The notes under the pieces were generated by a model. That model worked only from the letters and a program-made list of their open reading frames with translations. It was not told the DNA's origin and ran no database searches. Both the position numbers and the translations under genes were made by a program. Positions 1 to 5,315 of a stretch of DNA of 5,315 bases are shown piece by piece. Origin of the DNA: Alphaproteobacteria bacterium. Lineage in GTDB: Bacteria > Pseudomonadota > Alphaproteobacteria > Micavibrionales > Micavibrionaceae. Position 1 is the first letter of the stretch, and every line of letters begins with the position of its first letter. The stretch lies in the NCBI GenBank assembly GCA_021776015.1, contig JAJFGT010000052.1, positions 1 through 5,315 on the forward strand, in the 5' to 3' direction.

Positions 1-610
1 AACGCAAATGCGTAGTGATTGGGTACTCCCTATTTGTAATGGTCATGAACGTCTTAAGGGTGAAGATGGTCAAAAAGTGCATCCGACTCAAAAACCAGAG
101 TCCCTTCTCTATCGCGTGATATTATCTTCTACACGTCAAAATGACGTAGTCCTTGATCCTTTCTTTGGAACAGGAACAACAGGATGCGTGGCAAAACAGC
201 TTGGACGTCAGTATGTGGGGTTAGAGCAAGAAGAACCTTATATTAAGGCCGCTACGGAACGTCTTAATCTTACAGAAGAAATTAGTGAGCCTGATGCTCT
301 TAAGTTGACCTCTAAGCGAGATCAAAAGAGGATTCCGTTTGGTTGGTTGCTTGAACATGGTTATCTAAAACCTGGAACCGTTTTGACTGATCATAAAAAC
401 AAATATTCTGCAAAAATTGGTGTGGATGGAAATCTTTTTACATCATCAGGAGAGGATTCTATTCGTGGATCTATTCACAAGGTAGGCGCTGCTCTGCAGG
501 ATGCCCCGTCGTGTAATGGTTGGACATACTGGCATTATAAAGAGAATGGACGTCAGTATCCGATTGATGCTTTGAGGCAGAAATTAAGAGATAGTGGCGC
601 TGAGAAGTAA
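1..610 (+). CDS. ccrM: CcrM-type GANTC adenine-N6 DNA methyltransferase, C-terminal part (5' truncated by window edge)
   Basis: Cell-cycle-regulated DNA methyltransferase; the family methylates adenine in GANTC after replication. The reading frame is open back to base 2 (codons ACG CAA before the ATG at 8), so that ATG is internal and the true start lies left of the window. The catalytic DPPY motif, which lies N-terminal in this beta-class enzyme, is not visible. Seen here: motif X HPTQKP (bases 80-97), the SAM-binding motif DPFFGTG (155-175), and GLEQEEPYI just after it. A RAMA domain follows (about 332-577), containing RIPFGWLLEHGYLKPGT, GSIHKVGA and CNGWTYWH. This C-terminal domain is characteristic of CcrM and is needed for DNA recognition in the Caulobacter enzyme. 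About 203 residues are present against roughly 360 for the family, so some 155 are missing. It converges with the leftward gene ending at 630. Identification is strong; the GANTC specificity is inferred from the family. Confidence 0.95.
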   Translation, partial: TQMRSDWVLPICNGHERLKGEDGQKVHPTQKPESLLYRVILSSTRQNDVVLDPFFGTGTTGCVAKQLGRQYVGLEQEEPYIKAATERLNLTEEISEPDALKLTSKRDQKRIPFGWLLEHGYLKPGTVLTDHKNKYSAKIGVDGNLFTSSGEDSIRGSIHKVGAALQDAPSCNGWTYWHYKENGRQYPIDALRQKLRDSGAEK

Positions 611-627
611 AAAAGAAGGTCTTTTAT
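609..627. terminator. Weak candidate bidirectional terminator between convergent genes
   Basis: The 19 bases between the ccrM stop and the stop of the leftward gene include a perfect 6-bp inverted repeat, AAAAGA (611-616) and TCTTTT (620-625), with an AGG loop. Read rightward, TTTT then ATTT follows the stem; read leftward, the stem runs into six T's. Its position between two converging genes suits a shared terminator, but the stem has only one G:C pair, so it would be unstable. Rho-dependent ending or overlapping transcripts are equally possible. Confidence 0.25.
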
Positions 628-629
628 TT

Positions 630-1583
630 CTATTTTCGACGGTCTTCTCTATAAAGAAGTCGTGTTAGTCCAGAATCAGCGTAGACCTCAACATAATCGA
701 GTGTCCCTGAATATTCAGCCATATAGCTTGCAGATAGATTGATATCAAAGTTTAAGGTTTTATATAAAAGTGGCGTTATATAAAAAACAATATAGGGAGA
801 TCTTTCTAATCCATTATCATTGACGTAGTCTAGATACGTCTTTGAAAGTTTTTTCGACATTGGAATATTCTTTAACGTAAAGGGGCTGGCTATGGATAAG
901 ACTAAATTATAAGGGGCTTCTTTGAGGTATCCCACTTCAAAGCTACGGGGGAGACAAAAATCCTCAGCATCGAAAACATTATTTGTTACACGGAGCCTTC
1001 TTGATTTATTGTATGCATATTGAGGGATAATTTTGAAACCTTCCTGTTCAAAGCTATAGGCGCCAAGTTTTATTTGCTGAACAGTTTTAAATTTATAGGG
1101 AAAGTTTCCTTTATTTTTTTCAATATATCTTCTTCCTATATTTCTAATTTTTTTCCATTGAAAATCATTGTTATAAAAATGTTTAATAGACTTGCACTGA
1201 GTTAAAAGAAGAAATGCATCAACATGATGGTCTTCGCTTTCTTGTAGGTGGTTTGTTTTCCAATAAAATTTTGTTAAATTACGGTAATTAGGAGATAGAT
1301 AAAGATGCTTTATTTTCGAAAAAGCTAGGCTTCTATAAAAGTCCTCAATACTTCTATCCTCTCCTGATTTAGTTCCCCTTTCAAAATCAAAATCTATGTT
1401 TGATGTATTTTTCAATTCAATACCAGAGGTAGCTTCGGATTCAATGTCAATGACAAGCTTAGCCTTTGAAGTGCTCTCTACTATTGTATCTGGGGAAGAA
1501 TTCACTTCTTGTGCAGATGCCGCATAAGATAAAAGACAACAAAATAAAAAGAACACTCTAAAGATAATTTTTATATTTACCAT
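630..1583 (-). CDS. Unrecognised exported protein, 317 aa, with signal peptide
   Basis: I do not firmly recognise this protein. The N-terminus is a clear Sec signal peptide: a basic n-region (K5, R9), a hydrophobic core with FFLFCCLL, and an AxA-type site A22-S23-A24 before Q25. Neither C15 nor C16 sits in a convincing lipobox, so a soluble periplasmic or secreted protein is more likely than a lipoprotein. Residues 27-80 are polar and probably flexible. The remainder is a mixed, aromatic-rich domain with an FQWKKIRNIGRRYI stretch (141-154) and a VQQIKLGAYSFEQEGFKI stretch (168-185); it ends in a strand-like YVEVYADSGLTRLLY segment. The mature part has two cysteines (130 and 210), which could form one disulfide. 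No transmembrane segment follows the signal. The layout faintly recalls the bacterial DUF4852 family, but that is memory, not a comparison. Start ATG is supported by AAAGGA at 1591-1596, seven bases upstream. It lies 25 bp after mutY and is probably co-transcribed with it. Confidence 0.8.
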   Translation of the reverse strand: MVNIKIIFRVFFLFCCLLSYAASAQEVNSSPDTIVESTSKAKLVIDIESEATSGIELKNTSNIDFDFERGTKSGEDRSIEDFYRSLAFSKIKHLYLSPNYRNLTKFYWKTNHLQESEDHHVDAFLLLTQCKSIKHFYNNDFQWKKIRNIGRRYIEKNKGNFPYKFKTVQQIKLGAYSFEQEGFKIIPQYAYNKSRRLRVTNNVFDAEDFCLPRSFEVGYLKEAPYNLVLSIASPFTLKNIPMSKKLSKTYLDYVNDNGLERSPYIVFYITPLLYKTLNFDINLSASYMAEYSGTLDYVEVYADSGLTRLLYREDRRK

Positions 1584-1608
1584 TTTCTATTCCTTTATCT
1601 ATTTTTCT

Positions 1609-2700
1609 TTATTTTTTAGGGCTTAATTTCTCTTGAGAGTTATATACCTTTTTAAAGACTGTAGGTAATTTTCTTTTTAAGTTTTCTTCAGATATCCAAT
1701 AATATTTATTTGACTGATCAATTTTTAAAGTTTCACTAACGTAAACACTTAATTCTAACTCAAAGTGTGTGAAAACATGGTTAATACGTTCTTCTATCTC
1801 TTTAAAATCATTTTTATTGTAGAGAGGGAGATGCTCTTTTTCTTTTTTATGATCTACCCATTGGCTTGTGGGGATTCCAATGGTATTAGCAAGGAGTCCC
1901 TTCTCTTCTCGTCTCTCAACTAAAATTTCATTCTTTTTATTTTTAATGAGATAGGCATGTCCATGTCGTTGAGGACGTAGAGGTTTGTTTTCTTTGGAAA
2001 TTCGTGTTGGAATTTTATTTTGAAAATTATTAGCATAGCTTTCACAGTAATGATGAACAGGGCATTGTTCACATTTAGGAGATTGTGGTGTGCAGATGAG
2101 AGCTCCGAGCTCCATAAGGCTTTGGGAATAATCACTATGATCTCCCTCATAATCTCCTACAAAAACAGATGCTTTATTCTTTATGAGAGGTTTGATATCT
2201 CGTAAAGGTTTTTTAAGCATAAAAAAGCGTGCCATAAAGCGTTCTACATTTCCATCAACAATATTAGCAGGTTTATTATAGGCAATAGAGAGGATAGCTG
2301 CCGCTGTATAAGGACCGATGCCTGCAAGAGTAAGAAGTTCTTTCTCTGTATTTGGAAAAACGCTCTGATGATTTTGAAGAACCTGTCTAGCACATTTATG
2401 AAGATTACGAGCTCTGGAGTAATAGCCAAGACCCGCCCACATATCTATGATTTCCTCTTGTGGGCTTTGAGCTAGGTCACAGAGTGTAGGCCATTTTTTT
2501 ATAAATTTCTGAAAATAAGGAATCACAGCTGTTACCGTCGTTTGCTGGAGCATAATTTCAGAGAGCCATACTTTATAAGGATCGGGGGGAGCATTTTGTT
2601 GGTAACGCCAAGGAAGTTCACGTCTATTCAGTCGATACCATGCTAAAAGGTGTGTTCGAAAATCAGATATGTTAGAAAGGGACGGATTGAAAGATGACAA
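1609..2700 (-). CDS. mutY: A/G-specific adenine DNA glycosylase MutY
   Basis: Removes adenine mispaired with 8-oxoguanine, starting base excision repair that prevents G:C to T:A changes. At 363 residues it is full length for the family. Seen: catalytic Glu48 in SEIMLQQT; the helix-hairpin-helix LAGIGPYTAAAIL (125-137) with Tyr131; catalytic Asp149 in IVDGNVERFMAR; the iron-sulfur cluster ligands Cys203, 210, 213 and 219 with C-x6-C-x2-C-x5-C spacing; and a C-terminal NUDIX-like 8-oxoG-reading domain from about residue 245. In that domain the loop usually written FSH reads FTH (310-312), a conservative change. The start is TTG: the base triplet at 2698-2700 is CAA on the + strand, there is no in-frame ATG before residue 50, and an in-frame TAG lies at 2718-2716. 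The family N-terminus (a DFRTHLLAWY-like helix near residue 13) requires a start about here. AGAAGG at 2717-2712, eleven bases ahead, serves as ribosome binding site. Confidence 0.96.
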   Translation of the reverse strand: MSSFNPSLSNISDFRTHLLAWYRLNRRELPWRYQQNAPPDPYKVWLSEIMLQQTTVTAVIPYFQKFIKKWPTLCDLAQSPQEEIIDMWAGLGYYSRARNLHKCARQVLQNHQSVFPNTEKELLTLAGIGPYTAAAILSIAYNKPANIVDGNVERFMARFFMLKKPLRDIKPLIKNKASVFVGDYEGDHSDYSQSLMELGALICTPQSPKCEQCPVHHYCESYANNFQNKIPTRISKENKPLRPQRHGHAYLIKNKKNEILVERREEKGLLANTIGIPTSQWVDHKKEKEHLPLYNKNDFKEIEERINHVFTHFELELSVYVSETLKIDQSNKYYWISEENLKRKLPTVFKKVYNSQEKLSPKK

Positions 2701-2728
2701 TGGGATATAAACCTTCTATTGTACATTT
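2701..2728. promoter_or_regulatory. 28-bp divergent gap between mutY and dciA
   Basis: This is the whole non-coding space between two divergently read genes, and it already holds the mutY ribosome binding site. For the rightward gene there is a TATAAA at 2706-2711 that could be a -10 element. Transcription would then begin near 2718, leaving a leader of only about ten bases, which fits the absence of any Shine-Dalgarno sequence before the ATG at 2729. No well-spaced -35 is seen: TTGAAA at 2687-2692 is only 13 bases away. The -10 assignment is tentative. Confidence 0.35.
2712..2717 (-). promoter_or_regulatory. Ribosome binding site for the TTG start of mutY
   Basis: On the minus strand this reads AGAAGG, followed by an 11-base spacer and then TTG. 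It overlaps the in-frame TAG stop that closes the frame upstream, so it is the only good Shine-Dalgarno match that can serve mutY, and it fixes the TTG as the likely start. AAAGG-type sites with the same 11-base spacing precede efp and the phosphatase gene in this window, which makes the spacing normal for this genome. Confidence 0.6.
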
Positions 2729-3220
2729 ATGAGCTCATTAAAACCTATAGCCCGAAGTGTAAAGAAAGTCACTTCCAATGTGTGCAAGAAAAAATTTATT
2801 TCTTTGGGGCGGGTTTTAGATCATTGGAGTGATATTATAGGTCCTGAAATGGCCTATTATGCCGAACCGGCAAGTATTAAAGTTCGAAAAAAAGGCTATG
2901 GTAAAAATCAAACTTTTGAGAAAACATTGCAAATTGCTGTTGCTCCAGCACATTCTATGACTGTTTCTTATCGTAAAGGAATGATTTTAGAGCGGATTAA
3001 TAGATTGTTACCTTACGAGGGGATTATAGACCTTGAGTTTATACCGACGACTCGACGATTAGAGAAGACTCTAAAAACAAAAGAGAAAGTACAAAAAACT
3101 CTCTCTGAAAAGGAAAAAGACTTTCTTTCTTCCATTCTAGATGATATGGAGGATGGCGAAATTAAAGACCGCTTGCTTTCAATGGGACGGTCTATCATTA
3201 ACGAACAAAATTCAAAATAA
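2729..3220 (+). CDS. DUF721/DciA-family protein (probable replicative helicase loader)
   Basis: Members of this family include DciA, which loads the replicative helicase DnaB in bacteria that lack DnaC/DnaI-type loaders. The 163-residue protein has the family pattern: a basic N-terminal helix, then VLDHWSDIIGPEMAYYAEPASI (29-50, WSDIIGP being the signature), a strand LQIAVAP (67-73), and a helix-strand part with ILERINRLLPYEGIIDLEFI (86-105). The tail is charged and helical (107-160), ending in IKDRLLSMGRSIIN, which resembles the closing helix I know from alphaproteobacterial members. The ATG at 2729 is the first start after an in-frame TAA at 2708, but no Shine-Dalgarno sequence precedes it. 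Its place beside mutY and ccrM is the usual alphaproteobacterial one. It is the first gene of a four-gene rightward run. Family assignment is confident; the helicase-loading role is taken from studied relatives. Confidence 0.87.
   Translation: MSSLKPIARSVKKVTSNVCKKKFISLGRVLDHWSDIIGPEMAYYAEPASIKVRKKGYGKNQTFEKTLQIAVAPAHSMTVSYRKGMILERINRLLPYEGIIDLEFIPTTRRLEKTLKTKEKVQKTLSEKEKDFLSSILDDMEDGEIKDRLLSMGRSIINEQNSK
2744..2772 (-). promoter_or_regulatory. Candidate mutY promoter inside the start of the dciA gene
   Basis: On the minus strand GTGACT (2772-2767) is followed after 17 bases by TATAGG (2749-2744). Each matches its sigma-70 consensus hexamer at four of six positions with ideal spacing. Initiation about seven bases on would give a leader of roughly 35-40 bases including the AGAAGG site. 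The match is weak and such matches are common in AT-rich DNA; the main support is that the 28-bp gap leaves no room for a complete mutY promoter. Confidence 0.2.
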
Positions 3221-3223
3221 AGG
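3218..3223 (+). promoter_or_regulatory. Ribosome binding site of efp overlapping the dciA stop codon
   Basis: TAAAGG spans the TAA stop of the DciA gene and the two following G's, with 11 bases to the ATG of efp at 3235. Ribosomes finishing dciA therefore terminate on the efp binding site, which suggests translational coupling. No convincing separate promoter is seen in the 14-bp gap. Confidence 0.6.
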
Positions 3224-3234
3224 TTCAGTACATC

Positions 3235-3801
3235 ATGAAAGTGAATGCAAACACACTCAAACCTGGAAATGTTATTGAACATAATGGGAAACTTTTTAGC
3301 ATCATTAAGGGCGAGACATCTCAACCTGGAAAAGGTGGTGCTTTTGTGAATATGACCATGCGTGATATTCAAAGTGGGAATAAAGATGTTCAACGTTTTA
3401 GAACACAAGAAAGCCTAGAGAAAGTAAGATTAGAGCAAGATGACTACCAGTATTTATATCCTGATGGAGACCAGTATACTGTTATGCATCTAGAGACATA
3501 TGAACAAATTAATATTGATTCTGAATTAATTGGTGAACCAGCAAGGTTTTTACAAGATGGTATGACTGTCGTTGTTGAAAGCTATGAAGATACTCCTTTA
3601 AGTGTTCGCCTTCCTGATACTGTTATTTTTAATATTGTTGAATCTGAACCTGTTGTTAAAGGACAAACGGCGACAACATCTTTTAAACCGGCCGTGCTTG
3701 AAAATGGTGTACGTGTTATGGTGCCCCCTCATATTGGAACAGATACACGTATTGTCGTGAAGACCGAAGATGGAAGTTATGTAGAAAAGGCAAAAGACTA
3801 A
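3235..3801 (+). CDS. efp: Translation elongation factor P
   Basis: EF-P binds ribosomes stalled between the P and E sites and stimulates peptide-bond formation at consecutive prolines. At 188 residues the length is exactly that of the family. Three beta-barrel domains can be placed: domain I (about 1-64) with the loop QPGKGGAF carrying Lys33, the equivalent of the E. coli Lys34 that is modified with beta-lysine; domain II (about 65-128); and domain III (about 129-188), with ATTSFKPAVLENGVRVMVP and the typical ending RIVVKTEDGSYVEKA. The retained PGKG suggests modification by an EpmA/EpmB-type system or another lysine-modifying system, none of which is in this window. Overall the sequence resembles Rickettsia and other alphaproteobacterial EF-P, including the QPGKGGA loop. 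The gene lies 14 bp after the DciA gene, and its stop abuts the next ATG. Confidence 0.98.
   Translation: MKVNANTLKPGNVIEHNGKLFSIIKGETSQPGKGGAFVNMTMRDIQSGNKDVQRFRTQESLEKVRLEQDDYQYLYPDGDQYTVMHLETYEQINIDSELIGEPARFLQDGMTVVVESYEDTPLSVRLPDTVIFNIVESEPVVKGQTATTSFKPAVLENGVRVMVPPHIGTDTRIVVKTEDGSYVEKAKD
3785..3790 (+). promoter_or_regulatory. Ribosome binding site of the phosphatase gene within the end of efp
   Basis: AAAAGG lies inside the last codons of efp, 11 bases before the ATG at 3802. The junction reads TAA-ATG with no base between stop and start, an arrangement that normally gives coupled translation. Confidence 0.55.
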
Positions 3802-4602
3802 ATGTTAAAACTCTCTCCCGATATTAAAATTATGTTTTCCGCTGCAGAAAAAGCAGCCTCTCGCTCTCTTTTACGAGATTTTGGTGAGGTTGAACAATTA
3901 CAGGTGTCTCGTAAAGGACCGGCTGATTTTGTCTCCGCTGCAGATAAAAGAGCGGAAGAAATTCTTCATGAAGAACTCTCTAAAGCTCGACCTGAATATG
4001 GTTTCATCATGGAAGAGTCCGGCAGTATTAAAGGAAAGAAAGATGCTCCTATCTTTGTTATTGATCCATTAGATGGAACAACAAATTTTCTTCATGGTAT
4101 TCCTCATTGGTGTATTTCTATTGCTATTGTTGAAAATGGAAAATCAAAGGCAGGCATTGTTTATAATCCTATAAGTAATGAGTTGTTTTTTGCTGAATTT
4201 GGAAAAGGAGCATTTATTGGTAATAAGCGTCTTCTTGTCTCAGGAAGAAATAAATTAAATACTGCTGTGATTTCTGGAGGCTCTCCCGTTGGTTCAACTC
4301 CAGATTCAAAAGAATATCGTAATCAAATCAAAATTTTGCAAGAGCAAGAGGTAACTTTTAGATGCAGTGGTTCTGCAGCTCTTGATCTATGTTATGTTGC
4401 TGCAGGCCGTGTTGATGGATATTGGGGGGCAAATATTTCTATTTGGGATGTTGCAGCAGGAATTTTAATTGTACAAGAAGCTAAGGGTTCTTTGACAAGT
4501 CTTAATCCTAATAATAAAGATCTACTGACATCTGGAAATCTCTTGGCAAGTAATATCCATCTTCATAAAAATTTGCAAGTTTTACTCGGGAATGTTCAAT
4601 AG
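3802..4602 (+). CDS. suhB: Inositol monophosphatase family protein (SuhB-like)
   Basis: A Mg2+-dependent, Li+-sensitive type phosphatase that hydrolyses myo-inositol-1-phosphate or related sugar phosphates. Bacterial SuhB also acts in rRNA transcription and ribosome maturation through the Nus complex, so the substrate here is open. The 266 residues are normal for the family. Metal ligands are visible: Glu71 in IMEESG, Asp88 and Asp91 in VIDPLDGTTNF (motif 1), and Asp216 in IWDVAAGILIVQEA (motif 2). The aspartate-rich sites and the IPHWCISIAIV strand follow the family order. One oddity is that motif 2 ends EAKGS where EAGG is usual, altering the glycine turn after the active site. The start ATG directly follows the efp stop. 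The TAG stop lies 11 bp inside the next gene. The efp-suhB-ompA order recurs in alphaproteobacteria as far as I recall. Symbol suhB is by family resemblance. Confidence 0.92.
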   Translation: MLKLSPDIKIMFSAAEKAASRSLLRDFGEVEQLQVSRKGPADFVSAADKRAEEILHEELSKARPEYGFIMEESGSIKGKKDAPIFVIDPLDGTTNFLHGIPHWCISIAIVENGKSKAGIVYNPISNELFFAEFGKGAFIGNKRLLVSGRNKLNTAVISGGSPVGSTPDSKEYRNQIKILQEQEVTFRCSGSAALDLCYVAAGRVDGYWGANISIWDVAAGILIVQEAKGSLTSLNPNNKDLLTSGNLLASNIHLHKNLQVLLGNVQ

Positions 4603-5248
4603 CAAAAGACTATTTTTCGTTTTTCTATTTTCCCTTTTTATATCAGAGGGATTATTATTCTTTAGTGTGGTTAAAGCAGAGGACGCTTATGTGCCACCCA
4701 CAATGTTTTCTTCTAAAAACCCTGCTATTGTCTCATCGACTATTAAACCGATGAAAAAACCTCCCTTACCTCCTTTTCTTACGATTAGAGATGTAAAAAA
4801 AACGAATACTATAAAGGTTTCAACATCTGTGGAGAGAGCACGCTCTATAAAACCAGCAAAGGTTCAGGCACGGTCTTTAGTGTCCTCTTCCTCTTCATCA
4901 AAACCGTATTTAACAGAGGATAGTCCTAGAAGTATAGACCTAACGATTGGATTCTTACCCTCTTCTCTTGAATTAACAAAGATGCAGAAACGTAAGTTTG
5001 AAGAAATTATAAGAATCTACTTTCTTGAACAAGAGGCAAAAACTATTCTTGTTAAAATTTATGCAAGTTCTCCTAAAGAAAACCAGATAAAAAATTCTAA
5101 AAGGAAAGCTCTTGCTCGGGGGCTTTCTATAAGGGAATGGCTTGTAGAATTAGGCATAAGGACAGATCAAATTCAGCTTAAAACTATTGGAATATCGGAA
5201 GATGAAACAGCTTTGCCCGATCGAGCTGATATTCAAATTATTTATTAA
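4592..5248 (+). CDS. Exported OmpA-like protein of the alphaproteobacterial suhB-linked type
   Basis: The 218-residue protein begins with a signal peptide: K5-R6, a long hydrophobic core (7-27, interrupted by Glu19), and a V-K-A site at 27-29 before Glu30. Residues 30-114 form a low-complexity linker rich in Lys, Pro and Ser, with KPPLPPF (56-62) and six consecutive serines (98-103). The C-terminal domain (about 115-218) follows the beta-alpha-beta-alpha-beta order of OmpA-like domains: IDLTIGFLPSSLELT, ILVKIYA, the helix ALARGLSIREWLVELGI, then QIQLKTIGI and the closing DRADIQI. The same layout (AYA strand, SLARAL-VR helix, closing DRVDI) occurs, to my memory, in OmpA-family genes next to suhB in other alphaproteobacteria. 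The aspartate loop and the NRRV end that bind peptidoglycan in canonical members are not recognisable, so wall binding is unproven. The start overlaps the phosphatase gene by 11 bp and lacks a well-spaced ribosome binding site, implying coupling. Confidence 0.82.
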   Translation: MFNSKRLFFVFLFSLFISEGLLFFSVVKAEDAYVPPTMFSSKNPAIVSSTIKPMKKPPLPPFLTIRDVKKTNTIKVSTSVERARSIKPAKVQARSLVSSSSSSKPYLTEDSPRSIDLTIGFLPSSLELTKMQKRKFEEIIRIYFLEQEAKTILVKIYASSPKENQIKNSKRKALARGLSIREWLVELGIRTDQIQLKTIGISEDETALPDRADIQIIY

Positions 5249-5249
5249 G

Positions 5250-5269
5250 AAAAAAGATATTATTTTTTT
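5250..5269 (+). terminator. Weak candidate terminator after the four-gene run
   Basis: Two bases after the last stop, six A's (5250-5255) can pair with the run of seven T's (5263-5269) across a GATATTA loop. The position and T run suit an end of transcription, but the stem is entirely A:T, so intrinsic termination here would be weak. The rest of the window to 5315 shows no gene that I can support. Confidence 0.25.
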
Positions 5270-5315
5270 GCTTAGGAGTAAATGTAGATAAATCCTCTCT
5301 TCTAATAGAAAATCA

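Noticed and set aside
8..10. ATG at 8 as the start of a short methyltransferase
   Set aside because: The frame is open to the window edge and the preceding codons fit the family, and the missing catalytic half must lie upstream, so this ATG is internal.
1020..1205. 61-codon + frame antisense to the exported protein
   Set aside because: It is an AT-rich shadow frame with no ribosome binding site. The minus-strand frame has the signal peptide and the longer uninterrupted reading.
1920..2150. Minus-strand 76-codon frame inside mutY, and the + frame at 2020-2205
   Set aside because: Both lie wholly within mutY, which has intact catalytic and cluster motifs through this region; neither frame shows family features or a ribosome binding site.
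3013..3408. 131-codon minus-strand frame across the dciA-efp junction
   Set aside because: It is antisense to two well-supported genes, its composition (Ser, Arg, Phe, Ile rich) is what reversed coding DNA gives, and no motif is seen.
5274..5287. AGGAG followed by ATG TAG, resembling a start-stop element or a leader of a downstream gene
   Set aside because: The spacer is only three bases and the frame stops at once. The window ends 28 bases later, so nothing downstream can support it.
5238..5315. Possible end of a leftward gene entering from the right edge (a 24-codon frame with a TAA at 5240-5238)
   Set aside because: The frame is closed by TGA at 5315-5313 and has no start codon. The other open minus frame runs antisense through the OmpA-like gene and has no recognisable protein pattern.
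1..5315. Search for mobile elements, CRISPR arrays, tRNA/rRNA genes, riboswitches, toxin-antitoxin or defence systems
   Set aside because: No terminal repeats, transposase motifs, regularly spaced repeats, cloverleaf-like stretches or partner restriction gene next to ccrM were seen. CcrM here is the orphan cell-cycle type, not a restriction-modification partner.

Overview
The window looks like a stretch of chromosome from an AT-rich alphaproteobacterium. Three observations point there: (i) a CcrM-type adenine methyltransferase with its C-terminal RAMA domain, a cell-cycle enzyme typical of Alphaproteobacteria; (ii) the neighbourhood ccrM, then mutY on the opposite strand, then a divergent DUF721/DciA gene, an arrangement I know from alphaproteobacterial genomes; (iii) an efp - inositol monophosphatase - small OmpA-like gene run, also familiar from that class. 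The low GC (mid-thirties percent by eye) together with ccrM, which is generally absent from Rickettsiales, suggests a low-GC lineage such as Holosporales or a similar host-associated group. That placement is inference, not proof.

Layout. Bases 1-610 (+) hold the 3' two-thirds or less of ccrM, cut by the left window edge. It converges with a leftward pair: mutY (1609-2700) followed 25 bp later by an unrecognised exported protein (630-1583). A 28-bp gap then separates mutY from a rightward four-gene run: DciA/DUF721 protein (2729-3220), efp (3235-3801), SuhB-type inositol monophosphatase (3802-4602) and an exported OmpA-like protein (4592-5248). Spacings in this run are 14 bp, 0 bp and an 11-bp overlap, so it very probably forms one operon with translational coupling. 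The last 67 bases (5249-5315) carry no gene I can support, only a weak A/T hairpin with a T run.

Functionally the window joins genome maintenance (GANTC methylation, 8-oxoG:A repair, replicative helicase loading) to translation (EF-P), a phosphatase, and the cell envelope (OmpA-like protein). I found no mobile element, CRISPR array, RNA gene, toxin-antitoxin pair or defence system. The parts least explained by known families are the 317-residue exported protein and the degenerate OmpA-like domain. The most unusual architecture is the 28-bp divergent gap, with a TTG start on one side and a start lacking a Shine-Dalgarno sequence on the other.
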